Notes: generated from the sequence alone by a model not told the origin. Counted from the first letter of the stretch, positions 45,181 through 55,279 are shown. The stretch is 64,000 nucleotides of DNA from Burkholderia anthina (GCF_001547525.1 NZ_CM003769.1:372001-436000), one strand, 5' to 3'. Numbers and translations are program-made.

Positions 45181-46086
45181 ATGCAGTTTGCGGTACTCGG
45201 CGCCGGCGCGGTCGGCTGCTACTTCGGCGGCATGCTCGCGCTGCACGGCCACGATGTCGTGTTCATTGGCCGGCCGCTTCACGTCGACGCGATCCGCGCC
45301 CACGGCCTGCGCCTGCATACGCGCACGTTCGACCAGCGCGTGCCGGTCGACGCATCGATCCAGACCGACGCGGCCCGATCGGCCGAGGTCGTCCTCGTCT
45401 GCGTGAAGTCCGGCGATACCGCCGACGCGGCACGCGCGTTGCGCGACGTGCTGGCCCCGCACGCGATCGTGGTCAGTCTGCAGAACGGCGTGGACAACGC
45501 CGCGCTGCTGCGCGCCGAGCTCGACCGCCCCGTCATTTCGGCTGCCGTCTACGTGGCGAGCGAGATGGCCGGCCCGGGCTATTTGCTGCACCACGGCCGC
45601 GGCGATCTCGCGATCGAGGCGTCGCCGTCCAGCGAACGGCTCGCCCACGTGCTGCGCGAAGCGGGCATTCCGACCCGGATTGACGACGACGTACGCGCCA
45701 CGCTCTGGCGCAAGTTCATGCTGAATTGCGCGTACAACGCAATTTCCGCGATCGTGCATCTGCCGCTCGGCGAGATGCCGCATCGCGACGCGCTGCGCGC
45801 GACGATGGGCGCGGCCGTCGCCGAGTGTCTCGCCGTGGCGGCCGCCGAAGGCGTCCATTTCACCGAGGGGCCGGCGGAGATCGTCGCGCAAATCGAAGCG
45901 ACGATTCCCGCCGGCCAGTATTCGTCCACCGCGCAGGATCTCGCGCGTGGCAAACCGTGCGAGATCGACCACCTGAATGGCGCGATCGTGCGGCGCGGGC
46001 TGGCCGCGGGCATCGATACGCCGGTCAACCGGACGCTCCATCTGCTCGTGAAGATGCTCGAAGCGAAGGCCGCCGCCCGCGCGTGA
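45181..46086 (+). CDS. 2-dehydropantoate 2-reductase family protein
   Basis: A 301-residue ketopantoate-reductase-family protein. The NADPH loop is GAGAVGCYFGG (residues 7-17), VCVKSGDT follows, then the QNGVDN loop, and the catalytic lysine in TLWRKFMLNCAYN. It reduces ketopantoate or a related 2-oxoacid with NADPH. Burkholderia carries several paralogues, and no pantothenate gene is nearby, so the true panE may be elsewhere. Convergent with the catalase. Confidence 0.85.
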   Translation: MQFAVLGAGAVGCYFGGMLALHGHDVVFIGRPLHVDAIRAHGLRLHTRTFDQRVPVDASIQTDAARSAEVVLVCVKSGDTADAARALRDVLAPHAIVVSLQNGVDNAALLRAELDRPVISAAVYVASEMAGPGYLLHHGRGDLAIEASPSSERLAHVLREAGIPTRIDDDVRATLWRKFMLNCAYNAISAIVHLPLGEMPHRDALRATMGAAVAECLAVAAAEGVHFTEGPAEIVAQIEATIPAGQYSSTAQDLARGKPCEIDHLNGAIVRRGLAAGIDTPVNRTLHLLVKMLEAKAAARA

Positions 46087-46205
46087 CGGGCGGCGGTCGA
46101 TGCAAACGCGCTTGCGCCGCGCAGGTTCGCCGCACCGCTCCCCCGTCAGCCCGCTTCGTCACCGGGTCGCGGCGTTTGCCGTTGCGCACGGCCGGATACC
46201 GCCGG

Positions 46206-47669
46206 TCATTCCCGTTCGGCGAACAATCGCTCGAGCGCGGCGGCGATGCCTGCACCGTACGCCGGGTCCGCCCGCGAGCAGTTGTCGATGTGACGCTGCC
46301 GCACCGCCGGCGACACGCCGGCAATCTGCCGCGCGGTGGTGTCGAACAAACGCTGCCGCTGCCGCGCGTCCATCAGCCGGAACAAATCGCCGGGCTGCTG
46401 GTAATGGTCGTCATCGACGCGATGATCCCAGTGCGCGGCCGCGCCGTCGAGTTCGAGCGGCGGTTCGTCCAGTTGCGGCCGGTCCGACCACGCGCCGCTG
46501 CTGTTGGGCCAGTACGCGGGCGCGCCGCCGAGATTACCGTCGGTGCGCATCGCACCGTCGCGGTGGTAGCTGTGGAACGGGCACTTCGGCGCGTTCACCG
46601 GAATATGCGCGAAGTTCACGCCGAGCCGGTATCGCTGCGCATCGCCGTAGGAAAAGAGGCGCGCCTGCAACATCCGGTCGGGCGAATAGCCGATGCCCGG
46701 CACGACGTTCGCGGGCGAGAACGCGGCCTGCTCCGTCTCGGCGAAGAAATTGTCCGGATTGCGGTTCAGTTCGAATTCGCCGACCTCGATCAGCGGAAAT
46801 TCGGCCTTCGGCCATACCTTGGTCAGGTCGAACGGGTTGAACCGGAACGCTTTCGCCTGCGCATCGGTCATCACCTGAATGTACAGCGTCCAGCGCGGGA
46901 AATTGCCGGCCTCGATGCTGTCGTACAGATCGCGCTGATGGGTTTCGCGGTCCTTCGCGATCAGCGCCTCGGCCTGCGCATCGGTCAGATTCTCGATGCC
47001 TTGCTGCGAGCGGTAGTGGAATTTCACCCACGTCCGTTCGTTCGACGCATTGATCATGCTGTAGGTATGGCTGCCGAAGCCGTGCATGTGCCGGTACGAG
47101 CGCGGAATGCCGCGCTCGCTCATGACGATCGTCACCTGGTGCAGCGCCTCGGGAAGCAGCGTCCAGAAATCCCAGTTGTTTTCCGCGCTGCGCATGCCCG
47201 TGCGCGGGTCGCGCTTGACGGCATGATTGAGATCGGGAAAGCGCAGCGGATCGCGAAAGAAGAACACCGGCGTATTGTTGCCGACGATATCCCAATTCCC
47301 TTCCTCGGTGTAGAACTTCAGCGCGAAGCCGCGGATGTCGCGCTCCGCATCGGCCGCGCCGCGCTCGCCGGCCACCGTCGAGAAGCGGACGAACATCGGC
47401 GTCTGCTTGCCGATCCCGGAGAACAGTTTCGCCTTCGTATACCGGGAAATGTCGTGCGTCACGGTGAAGGTGCCGTATGCGCCGGCGCCCTTCGCATGCA
47501 TCCGGCGCTCCGGGATCACTTCGCGATCGAAGTGCGCGAGCTTCTCGATCAGCCAGACGTCCTGCAGCAACGCGGGGCCGCGCGGGCCGGCCGTCTGGAT
47601 GTTCACGTTGTTGCTGACTGGTGCGCCGTTCGCATGCGCAAGTTCGCGCGGAACCCGATTCTCTGACAT
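46206..47669 (-). CDS. katA: monofunctional heme catalase
   Basis: A 487-residue small-subunit (clade 3) catalase. The distal histidine is His58 in [14 protein letters not shown], the conserved asparagine is Asn131 in [12 protein letters not shown], and the proximal tyrosine is in [14 protein letters not shown]. It removes H2O2 in the cytoplasm. ATG 47669 follows GGGGGA; the frame is open upstream but without protein-like text. The promoter gap (47670-47975) shows no recognised OxyR-type site. The symbol is by family; a katB-type name is possible. Confidence 0.92.
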   Translation of the reverse strand: MSENRVPRELAHANGAPVSNNVNIQTAGPRGPALLQDVWLIEKLAHFDREVIPERRMHAKGAGAYGTFTVTHDISRYTKAKLFSGIGKQTPMFVRFSTVAGERGAADAERDIRGFALKFYTEEGNWDIVGNNTPVFFFRDPLRFPDLNHAVKRDPRTGMRSAENNWDFWTLLPEALHQVTIVMSERGIPRSYRHMHGFGSHTYSMINASNERTWVKFHYRSQQGIENLTDAQAEALIAKDRETHQRDLYDSIEAGNFPRWTLYIQVMTDAQAKAFRFNPFDLTKVWPKAEFPLIEVGEFELNRNPDNFFAETEQAAFSPANVVPGIGYSPDRMLQARLFSYGDAQRYRLGVNFAHIPVNAPKCPFHSYHRDGAMRTDGNLGGAPAYWPNSSGAWSDRPQLDEPPLELDGAAAHWDHRVDDDHYQQPGDLFRLMDARQRQRLFDTTARQIAGVSPAVRQRHIDNCSRADPAYGAGIAAALERLFAERE

Positions 47670-47975
47670 GTCCAGTTTCCCCCAACCGTCTGCGGTTTCG
47701 ATTCGTCGGTCGCGCGCATCCCGCCACGGGTTCAGGTATCGCGCGTCGTGAGGACGGCCGTCGGCCGATCCATGCATCGATTAGAAACGGGCGATGTATC
47801 CGGGATTTGTCCGGCGTGTATCCGTTTGTACGCGCCGCGCCGTCACGCCTGTTCGGACCATGCCGGCACGCACCCGCGATGCGGTGAAGCCGTAGCGGCG
47901 GCGTCGCGCGCCGCACGGGATCGCCCCATCGCGACATCGCGGTGCCGACAACCTCGGCGTGCCCCTTCGTGTTGC
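47670..47975. other. catalase upstream region
   Basis: About 300 bp between the anti-sigma stop and the catalase start. It should hold the katA promoter; no dyad or gene is convincing. Confidence 0.4.
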
Positions 47976-48869
47976 TTACGATCGTTCATCGGCGGCGATC
48001 CGCTCGCCGAGCGCGCCGAGGTCCGTCTCGCCGGACGCCGCGATCAGGGCATAGGCCAGGCTGGCCCGGCGCCAGGTCACGACGTCCATGTTGCCGACCT
48101 GCCGACGGCCGGGCGCGGTATCGGGTCGTTCGTCCTTCATCACGCACAGCGCGACGGGCAGGCCTTTCTCGGGCAGATAGACGATCTGCACGAGCGGCTT
48201 GCGGTTGAAGTTCAGGCGCTGGATGCGCTTGAACGTCAGACCGGCCGCGCGCAAGTCCGGAATCCGGATCGGCAGCCCGTCGACACGGTGAACGCTGTCG
48301 ACCGTACGCGCGACGGCAGCGAGATTCGATGCGTCGGACGCCACCGTATCGCGCGTGTAAAGCTGCTGGTAGTTCACGGCCGCCGTGATCCATGGCGACA
48401 TCGTCGCCTGCGCGGTCACGGATTCGCGCTGTGCCGCGACATCGCGCACAGCCGTGTCCGGGGCATAGCGCAGGATGGCGCCGCAACTGAACGCGCCGGC
48501 GACGAAGGCCACCGCGAGCCACGGCACCATCGCGCGCACGCGTGAGCGCCCGGGCCGCGGCGACGGCCCGCGGCGCTCGGGCGGCGATGCCGGCACCGCC
48601 GCGCGCCGATCGTCTGCGTTCGCGAACGGCGCCGCCGGCGCGGCATGCGCGTGCGCGAGCCCGTCGACCTCGCGGACGAGGCGCGGCGGCACGGGCGGCA
48701 CCGGCTGTCGCTCGAACGCACGCCGATACGGCAACACCGACGCTTCGAACAACGCAACGCGCGCGGCGATCTCTGCCGACGTTTCGATCGCCCTGTCGAC
48801 TTCGGCGCGTTCATGCGGCGCAAGTTCGCCATCCACGTATGCCATGAGCAGGATGTCGTCCATTTTCAT
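47976..48869 (-). CDS. anti-sigma factor, membrane-anchored
   Basis: A 297-residue protein. The N-terminal ~60 residues form a zinc-less anti-sigma helical domain (ILLMAYVDGELAPHERAEVD), a Pro-rich linker follows, one membrane helix lies at ~115-133 (PWLAVAFVAGAFSCGAI) and the rest is periplasmic. This is the layout of anti-sigma factors paired with ECF sigma factors. The start overlaps the sigma gene stop as ATGA, so the pair is co-translated. Confidence 0.85.
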   Translation of the reverse strand: MKMDDILLMAYVDGELAPHERAEVDRAIETSAEIAARVALFEASVLPYRRAFERQPVPPVPPRLVREVDGLAHAHAAPAAPFANADDRRAAVPASPPERRGPSPRPGRSRVRAMVPWLAVAFVAGAFSCGAILRYAPDTAVRDVAAQRESVTAQATMSPWITAAVNYQQLYTRDTVASDASNLAAVARTVDSVHRVDGLPIRIPDLRAAGLTFKRIQRLNFNRKPLVQIVYLPEKGLPVALCVMKDERPDTAPGRRQVGNMDVVTWRRASLAYALIAASGETDLGALGERIAADERS

Positions 48870-49414
48870 GCCCCCTGGTCTTCGGCATTCGCCGCGCGCG
48901 TTGCACGCGGTGCGCCTTGCTCGCCGAACAGCGCACCGATCGCCTGGCGTGCGCGCGACAACCGGCTCATGACCGTGCCGAGCGGTACGTCGAGCACGTT
49001 GGCCGCTTCCCTGTACGTGAAACCCTCGACGCCGACCAGCAACATGACGACGCGCTGCGCTTCCGGCAACTGCTGCACCGCCCGGACGATCTGTGCATCG
49101 AGCGCCTGCTGCTCGAAGGTTGACGCCGCGGGATCGGCCACGGTTTCCAGCAGTTCATCGTCCCAGTCCATGCCCGCGCGCCGCCGCACGCTGCGCGCGC
49201 GAAGCTCGTTGAGCCACGTGGACTGGACGATGGAGAACATCCAGCTGAGCGGCGCGGTTTCCGGCTGTAACTGATGGGCGCGTTCGAGTGCGCGCACGCA
49301 CGCACACTGCACCAGATCCTCGGCATCGTGCCGATCGCCGGCGAGGCGCAGCGCGAAAATCCACAGCCGCGGCAGCATTGCAGGGAGCATCGCGGACAGT
49401 TCGGCGGCGGTCAT
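48866..49414 (-). CDS. ECF-type RNA polymerase sigma factor
   Basis: A 182-residue sigma-70 ECF protein. Region 2 lies at ~10-80 (LRLAGDRHDAEDLVQCACVRALERAHQL) and region 4 at ~115-165 (LPEAQRVVMLLVGVEGFTYREAANVLDVPLGTVMSRLSRAR). Paired with the anti-sigma gene. The frame is open far upstream, but the protein-like part starts at ATG 49414. A closely similar sigma factor lies at 54662. The target may be the divergent cupin gene and redox genes nearby. Confidence 0.92.
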   Translation of the reverse strand: MTAAELSAMLPAMLPRLWIFALRLAGDRHDAEDLVQCACVRALERAHQLQPETAPLSWMFSIVQSTWLNELRARSVRRRAGMDWDDELLETVADPAASTFEQQALDAQIVRAVQQLPEAQRVVMLLVGVEGFTYREAANVLDVPLGTVMSRLSRARQAIGALFGEQGAPRATRAANAEDQGA

Positions 49415-49721
49415 CGACGTCGAGCCCCCCGCTGTTGCGCCGGGCCGGCGTCGATCGACTGCAGTATCTGACGTGTGTGCATGGGTGTTGGCGAAATTGA
49501 CCGGGCAGCGCCCCTCCAGCCCGTAAACAGCTGGACGGCCCGGATATTCCATCTGCATCGCGATGTATCCATGCCGCGCACGTACGCAATACGATACAAA
49601 TCGGTCGGCACGCGGCCGACATGGGTTCGCCCACGCACAGGTTTTTCCAGGAGAATGGCGCTGCAACGGCGAGCACCCTTTCGCGTGATCGTCCAGGACA
49701 ACTTCCACGGAGAGACTACCG
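49415..49721. promoter_or_regulatory. divergent promoter between the ECF sigma and cupin genes
   Basis: A gap of 307 bp holding the promoters for the sigma/anti-sigma pair and the exported cupin. I could not fix -35/-10 boxes of the ECF type. Confidence 0.4.
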
Positions 49722-50204
49722 ATGTACCGACATGCACTCGCCACGCTGGTCTTCACCGGCATCGCGATCTCGAATGCAGCGTGCGCGCAGACCATCAAGC
49801 CGATCAAGGCGTCGGCCTCCGACCTGGCGGGCGCCATCTTCGCGCGCGGCGACGCGGCGAAGCAGGATGCCGCTCCCGGGCACGGCGCGGATGCCGTGAC
49901 GTTCACGTCCACCGACACGGCCTTCCAGACCGGCGTGTACCGATCCGGGCCCTCGCACGAGGAAATCGCCGGTCCGCAGGGGCTGCCGTACAACGAATTC
50001 CTGTACTTCCTGTCCGGCAGCGTGAAACTGACGTCGTCCGACGGTTCGGTGATGGTCGTGAAGACCGGCGAAGCGGTCACGCTGCCGAAGGGATGGACCG
50101 GGCATTTCGACACGCCCGGCTATACCAAGCTCTACGCCACGTACAACCCCGACGACGCGAAACCCGCCCCCTCCGCCTCGCAACCTCCGGCAGCGGCGCG
50201 ATAG
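49722..50204 (+). CDS. exported cupin-domain protein
   Basis: A 160-residue protein with a signal peptide (1-22, AACA-QT) and one cupin domain (~60-140: GLPYNEFLYFLSGSVKLTS; VVKTGEAVTLPKGWTGHF). The Glu and the His in these motifs may hold a metal. Related to the EutQ-like/DUF861 group. It diverges from the ECF sigma factor and may be in its regulon. Confidence 0.82.
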   Translation: MYRHALATLVFTGIAISNAACAQTIKPIKASASDLAGAIFARGDAAKQDAAPGHGADAVTFTSTDTAFQTGVYRSGPSHEEIAGPQGLPYNEFLYFLSGSVKLTSSDGSVMVVKTGEAVTLPKGWTGHFDTPGYTKLYATYNPDDAKPAPSASQPPAAAR

Positions 50205-50214
50205 CGCACGGGGC

Positions 50215-51405
50215 TCAGCACGCCGCCGGCGCCATCCGCTTCCGGTGTTCGACGATGGAAAGTATCAGCGCCGCCAATCCGCATGCGGCGATGAGCGTGA
50301 GCAGCATCGTCCGGCCCAGGTTGACCAGCACCAGGCTGCCGAGCGCCGGGAAGCCGAACACGCCGACGAAATAGGCCGCGACGAACCACGTGAGCACCGC
50401 GTGCCGGTGCCGCGTGTGCGCGCTGTTGACGGCTTGCGCCTGCACGATCGGATAGATCAGGCCGTAGCCGGTGCCGAGCAGCACGGCGCTGGCCGAGTGA
50501 AGCAGCGCGTTGTGCGGCACCGCGAACGTCACCGCGACGCTCAGGATCATGAAGCCGAGGAGGATCTGCGTGGTCGCGTCGACGCGCATCCGGATCACGA
50601 GCGCGCCGAGCAGCCAGCGAATGATGACGACCGTCGCCGAATACAGGCCGAAGAACGTTCCGGCCTTCACGCCGGTTTCCGTCGCCATCGACATCTGGAA
50701 CGTCATCAGCCCCGAGAACACGCTCGAGCCGAGCGCGATGATGGCGATCGGATAGATCGCGTTCGTGCGGGCGATCGCCGCCATCTCGCGAACCCACCGC
50801 TCGCGCGCCGGCCGTGCGGCCGGCGGCGACGCCGGCGACAGGCGGCCGAAATACTCGAGCATCAGCGCGGCCATCGCGCACAAGCCGCCGACGGTGCAAA
50901 ACACGGTGCCGGTCGTCCAGTGCCAGTTGCGTATCGCGAGCGCCGCAACCGCCGGCCCGCCGCCGACGCCGGCCATCTGGAACGACCCGAACCGCAGGAA
51001 CCAGCGCTCGCGCTCGTGATCGGTGGTGCGCTCGGCGAGCATCATCGGCGCGGCCAGATAGAAGCCGCCCCAGCCGACTCCGACGAGCAGCCCGGGCACG
51101 GCGCTCAACGAGCCGGTGCGCCCGATCAGCGCGAAGCCGACGACGCCCGCGCCGACCATGAGCGCGGCCAGCGCGGTGGTGCGGGCCGTGCCGATCCAGC
51201 GGGCCAGCCACGCGACGAGCGGCAGGCCGAGCAGCGCACCGACCAGCGCCTGGACGAGCGCGATGCCGGTATCGATCTCGCCCCCGCCCGCCGAACGGAA
51301 ATGCATCGACAGCAGGAACGTCGCGCCGTATCCGCACGCGGTCAGCAGCGCGCCGAGCAGCACGAACGACGCAACGCGCGGGGACATCGCGTCCGCACCG
51401 TCCAT
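50215..51405 (-). CDS. MFS transporter
   Basis: A 396-residue 12-helix MFS protein (first helix VASFVLLGALLTACGYGATF). ATG 51405 has AGGGGG a few bases upstream; ATG 51429 gives eight more residues and is possible. It looks like a drug or metabolite exporter of the YfcJ/CynX-like type. It lies 36 bp downstream of the histidine kinase stop on the same strand, so the two may be co-transcribed. Substrate unknown. Confidence 0.82.
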   Translation of the reverse strand: MDGADAMSPRVASFVLLGALLTACGYGATFLLSMHFRSAGGGEIDTGIALVQALVGALLGLPLVAWLARWIGTARTTALAALMVGAGVVGFALIGRTGSLSAVPGLLVGVGWGGFYLAAPMMLAERTTDHERERWFLRFGSFQMAGVGGGPAVAALAIRNWHWTTGTVFCTVGGLCAMAALMLEYFGRLSPASPPAARPARERWVREMAAIARTNAIYPIAIIALGSSVFSGLMTFQMSMATETGVKAGTFFGLYSATVVIIRWLLGALVIRMRVDATTQILLGFMILSVAVTFAVPHNALLHSASAVLLGTGYGLIYPIVQAQAVNSAHTRHRHAVLTWFVAAYFVGVFGFPALGSLVLVNLGRTMLLTLIAACGLAALILSIVEHRKRMAPAAC

Positions 51406-51440
51406 CACGCCCCCTGTTCGTTTCGACATGCCGTATCGGC

Positions 51441-52520
51441 TCACGCGACCGCAAGCGGCAGCGTCACTGTCGCCTCGAGGCCGCCGGTGCTGCGGTTGTT
51501 CAATTGCAGTTCGCCCTGCATCGCCTGCGTCAACCGACGCGCGATCGCGAGCCCGAGCCCCGAGCCCGGCGCACGCGCGGCCGTCTGCGGCGCGCGGTAC
51601 CACGGCTTGAACACCGCCTCGAGCTCCGCCGGCACGATGCCCGGCCCGGAATCCACGACCGTCAGCATCACGCGCCGCGCGTCGACCTGCACGCATACGC
51701 GAACGTCGTCCCCATAACGCAATGCGTTGTCGATCAGGTTGACGAGCACACGGCGCAGTGCATGCGGGAAGGTCACGAGCGGAAGGCCCACGCGTCCGTC
51801 GAGGCCGATGCGCTGGCCGGCGTCGCGATAGTTGCCGACCAGCGCACCGAGCAGCGCATCGGCGTCGACGCGGCGCGGCGGCTCCGGCACGCTGCACTGC
51901 AGCCGTGCGCACACAAGGCTCGCCTCGACGAGCTCATTCATCTCCGCCAGATCGCGCTCGATCGCGTCGCGCAACGCGCCGTCCTCCAGCATCCCGCTGC
52001 GCAGCATCAACCGCGTGAGCGGCGTACGCAGATCATGCGCATAGGCGGCCAGCACGTGCAGCAATTCCGTCATGCGCTCGGCGTGCTGGCGGTGCGCGCC
52101 GTCGATCGCGCGCGCGAGTTTCGCCACCGACGGCGCACCGCGCTGGATCAACGTGTCGGGCAGCGATTCGATGCCGTTGTCCCCGATCGCATCGGCCAGG
52201 CGGCCGACGGTCGCGTCCAGTCTCATCAGGCGGAGCAGCTTCAGCCCCAGTACCGCCGCGACCAGTGCCACCAGGCCCGCGAATGCAGCGGCGATCAACA
52301 GCTCGTGCGTCGCCGCCGTCTGCCACGCGCGCGCGAGCATCGCGCGCACGTCGTACATCGCCGCCGCAGCCAGCAGCACACCGGCTGCGAGCATGAAGCG
52401 CACCGGCCAGACGACGAACTCGCGCGCATGCGCGAAGATCGTGCGGACGAGGGTGCGCAGCGCGCGCGTGAGCCTGGACTCAAACAAGGCTTCTGACGAT
52501 AAAGTCGGAAAGTTCGCCAT
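51441..52520 (-). CDS. membrane sensor histidine kinase
   Basis: A 359-residue kinase. Two membrane helices near residues 38-58 and 72-95 with only a short periplasmic loop, HisKA with the phosphoacceptor in AAYAHDLRTPLTRLM and HATPase with LVNLIDNALRYG, VDSGPGI and GSGLGLAIARRL. ATG 52520 follows GGAGA. Its partner is not obvious: upstream lies a receiver-only protein (52654), downstream an MFS transporter. The short loop suggests sensing within the membrane. Confidence 0.9.
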   Translation of the reverse strand: MANFPTLSSEALFESRLTRALRTLVRTIFAHAREFVVWPVRFMLAAGVLLAAAAMYDVRAMLARAWQTAATHELLIAAAFAGLVALVAAVLGLKLLRLMRLDATVGRLADAIGDNGIESLPDTLIQRGAPSVAKLARAIDGAHRQHAERMTELLHVLAAYAHDLRTPLTRLMLRSGMLEDGALRDAIERDLAEMNELVEASLVCARLQCSVPEPPRRVDADALLGALVGNYRDAGQRIGLDGRVGLPLVTFPHALRRVLVNLIDNALRYGDDVRVCVQVDARRVMLTVVDSGPGIVPAELEAVFKPWYRAPQTAARAPGSGLGLAIARRLTQAMQGELQLNNRSTGGLEATVTLPLAVA

Positions 52521-52653
52521 CTTGGTTCTCCTGTCGCCGTCGCCGCGGACGGTACGAGACAGATGAAAACACGCAGCGGGGCCGCGCACCATCAAACAAG
52601 CGGCCATTCATCCCCTACGAAGGTTTAGGTTGGCAGCGCGGCACGGCCGCCGA

Positions 52654-53037
52654 TCAGACGTAACCGAGCGCGCGCGCGAGCCACGTTTCGAGCTCCCGCG
52701 CATCGAGCGGCTTTTCAAGCAGGCACAGCGCGGTGCTCGCGCGCACGCGCTCGCGTTCGCGCGCCGTCGCGAACGCCGTGACGAACAGCGTGGGAATGCG
52801 CAGGCCCAGCGCGTCGATCCGCGCCAGCAGGTCGATGCCGTCCATCGCCGGCATCTGGACGTCGCAGATCAGGCAACCCGCGCGGCGCGACACGTCCGAC
52901 GCGAGGAATGCCGCTCCCGACGCGAACTCGCACGCGTTCCCGCCCAGCGACCGCACGAGGCTTCTCACGGCGGCGCGCACGAACGGGTCGTCGTCGACAA
53001 TCGCTACGAGATCGGTGGCTGAGAGTGAAAGAGGCAT
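52654..53037 (-). CDS. receiver-only response regulator
   Basis: A 127-residue single REC domain: acidic pair VDDD near residue 15, phospho-acceptor Asp59 (CLICDVQMPAMDG), Thr in VTAF and Lys in LEKPLD. There is no output domain. It may bind a partner protein or act in a phosphorelay. ATG 53037 follows a GAAAGAGG-like ribosome site. Similar to the REC part of the FixJ-like protein 146 bp away. Confidence 0.87.
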   Translation of the reverse strand: MPLSLSATDLVAIVDDDPFVRAAVRSLVRSLGGNACEFASGAAFLASDVSRRAGCLICDVQMPAMDGIDLLARIDALGLRIPTLFVTAFATARERERVRASTALCLLEKPLDARELETWLARALGYV

Positions 53038-53182
53038 CCGTGCTGATGGCGAGGGGAACGGACCGGCCCGTCCCACATACTGCGATCCAGATCGCCAGCA
53101 TACCCGCGCGCTGCCGCGCCGCCACCATATCTACGTATGGGTCGGCCTTGCGCCGACCGCGCTCGGCCCGGGCCGGTTCATG

Positions 53183-53854
53183 CTAATCGCCGGCGGGCAG
53201 CTCGATGCCGAGCGCACTCATCTTGCGCACCAGTTCGGCGACCGAACGGCATTTCATCTTGCGCATCGCCTGGCCGCGATGGATCTTCGCCGTGATCTCC
53301 GCAATGCCCATGTTCCCCGCCACCTGCTTGTTCATCAGCCCCGTCGCGACGTGTTGCAACACCTCGCGCTCGCGCGGCGTCAGCGATTCCCAGCATGCGC
53401 GCAGGTCGAGCAGCGACTGGCTGGCCTCCAGGCGCTTCGCGTCGCGCTCAAGCGCCGCCACCACTGCATCGATCATTTCCTGGTCGTGAAACGGCTTGGT
53501 CAGGAAATCCACCGCGCCTGCCTTCATCGCCTTCACCGTCATCGCGATGTCGCCGTGCCCCGTCATGAAGATGATCGGCATCTGCGGACCGCCGTTCTCG
53601 ACCAGCGACTTCTGGAACGCGATCCCGCTTTGCCCGCGCAACCGCACGTCGAGCACGAGGCACGACGGGCCGCTGCCCTTCGGCGCCGCGAGAAATGCTT
53701 CGGTCGACGCAAATGCGTGCACCTCCAGGTCGATCGAGCGCAGCAGGCCGGTCAACGCGGCCCGCACGAATTCGTCGTCGTCGACGACGTAGACGACACG
53801 GCCGCTTTGGTCTTCGGATGAAGGCGCCACGTTTGGCATTCTGATCTCGGGCAT
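53183..53854 (-). CDS. FixJ-family response regulator
   Basis: A 223-residue two-domain regulator: REC (about 18-135, Asp69 in VLDVRLRG, Lys in LTKPF) and LuxR-type HTH (about 155-215, LTPREREVLQHVATGLMNKQVAGNMG, EITAKIHRGQAMRKM). ATG 53854 follows GAAGAA. The likely partner is the FixL-like kinase at 56968, whose histidine box (SIVHEVAQP) is of the same class. Redox or oxygen control is typical for this class. Confidence 0.9.
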   Translation of the reverse strand: MPEIRMPNVAPSSEDQSGRVVYVVDDDEFVRAALTGLLRSIDLEVHAFASTEAFLAAPKGSGPSCLVLDVRLRGQSGIAFQKSLVENGGPQMPIIFMTGHGDIAMTVKAMKAGAVDFLTKPFHDQEMIDAVVAALERDAKRLEASQSLLDLRACWESLTPREREVLQHVATGLMNKQVAGNMGIAEITAKIHRGQAMRKMKCRSVAELVRKMSALGIELPAGD

Positions 53855-54334
53855 TGCAATTCTTCGCTTGTGAATGTGCTGGAGCGGCCGCGGTCGGTTC
53901 GACGGCATCGCGACGCACGCCGCGCGGCGCGCGGCACCCTTGAAAACACGCACCCCCCGCGGATTATTCCAGCCGCCCTCCGCTGCGGCAACCGCGGGCC
54001 GCGCACCCGCGGTTTATGCCCCGCCTCGACTTCGTCACGCGCGCGGCACTCGCGCGTACGGCGGCGCCAGCGCGCAGACGAACGCGAACGGCGCCTGCCC
54101 GACCCGCTCCGCTTGCGCCCGCCGTCGCGCGCATCTGTATCCGCATGTATCGGGTTTTCGCATCGATACATGACCTTGCAAAACGGCGCGCACCGGACAC
54201 ATGCGAGATACCTGCCAGGCGCTCAATACACACACGGCGGCACCTGACGCCAACCACGACGCGGCGGCCGCATTCGGGCGTCGCCATCGGGTGCCGCGAC
54301 GACGTTCCCATCCATCCCGCTCCAGGAGATTCAC
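53855..54334. promoter_or_regulatory. intergenic region with a 9-bp dyad
   Basis: The 480-bp gap upstream of the FixJ-like and DUF4148 genes. It includes the perfect repeat CATGTATCG (54144-54152) / CGATACATG (54164-54172) with an 11-base spacer, about 160 bp before the DUF4148 start. No gene found. Confidence 0.5.
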
Positions 54335-54565
54335 ATGAATGCCTCGAAAATCACCTTCGTGCTCGCCGCCCTTGCAACCACCGCATCGGTGTACGCCGCG
54401 TCCCCCGCCGAGTCGGCCGCCGCCGGTTACGACGCACCGGCTGCCACGCAATGGGCGCCCGTCGCCGCGATGCCGAAGACCCGCTCGGAAGTCCGCCACG
54501 AGCTCGCGCTCGCGCGTCGGAACGGCGAGCTCGACGCGCTCAGGAAACTCTATTCCGGGCATTGA
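54335..54565 (+). CDS. exported small DUF4148-type protein
   Basis: A 76-residue protein with a signal peptide (1-21) and the DUF4148 pattern (RSEVRHELALARRNGELDAL) common in Burkholderia and relatives. AGGAG precedes the ATG. Periplasmic, function unknown; such genes are often strongly induced by stress. Confidence 0.8.
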   Translation: MNASKITFVLAALATTASVYAASPAESAAAGYDAPAATQWAPVAAMPKTRSEVRHELALARRNGELDALRKLYSGH

Positions 54566-54661
54566 TCGCCCGTCCTGCCAACCGGCCGGGTACCGGCGCG
54601 CACCGCCGGCATCCGCGCCGTCACCGCGTTGCCCCCGCGGCTTCGGGCACGCCGCCTTCCC

Positions 54662-55198
54662 ATGAAGCGAACCGAACTTGCAACGATGCTTCCCGACCTG
54701 CTGCCGCGCCTGCGGTCGTTCGCGATGCGGTTGACCGCGAATCGACACGACGCGGACGAGCTCGTGCAGCGCGCCTGCCTTTGCGCCCTCGAACGCGCCC
54801 ATCAGTTGCGGGCCGGCACATCGCCCGTCAGCTGGGTCTTCTCGATCATCCATTCGATCTGGCTCAACGAACTGCGCCGGCGCAATCATCGCGATCGCCT
54901 GCTGCTCGAATGGAGCCACGCAGCGGCGGAGACGGTCGCCGATCCGCGCGCCGCATCCGAGACGCGCGTCGCCGTCGGCCAGATCCTCGCCGCCGTCGAG
55001 CGGTTGCCGGCATCGCAGCGCAGCGCGCTGCTGCTCGTCAGCATCGACGGACTCAGCTATCGGCAAGCCGCCGCCGCACTGGACGTCCCGGTCGGCACCA
55101 TCATGAGCCGGATATCGCGGGCGCGCAAAGCGATTCGCGTCGCGCTCGATGCATCCGGCACGGCGCACGCGCGGCTTGCACGACCGGCCGCGGAATAA
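54662..55198 (+). CDS. ECF-type sigma factor (paralogue)
   Basis: A 178-residue ECF sigma factor very like the one at 48866: the pairs LPRLRSFAMRLTANRHDADE and LPRLWIFALRLAGDRHDAED, and SRISRARKAI and SRLSRARQAI show the kinship. Region 2 at ~12-80, region 4 at ~110-160. No anti-sigma gene follows; a universal stress protein gene does. It may be controlled by transcription or by the anti-sigma factor at 47976. Confidence 0.9.
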   Translation: MKRTELATMLPDLLPRLRSFAMRLTANRHDADELVQRACLCALERAHQLRAGTSPVSWVFSIIHSIWLNELRRRNHRDRLLLEWSHAAAETVADPRAASETRVAVGQILAAVERLPASQRSALLLVSIDGLSYRQAAAALDVPVGTIMSRISRARKAIRVALDASGTAHARLARPAAE

Positions 55199-55279
55199 AC
55201 CGCGCGCGTCGCGTGTTCAGTGTAGGCAAGCGCTTCCGCGACGACGGAGGCACCCGACCCTTCACGACTCGAAACCCAC

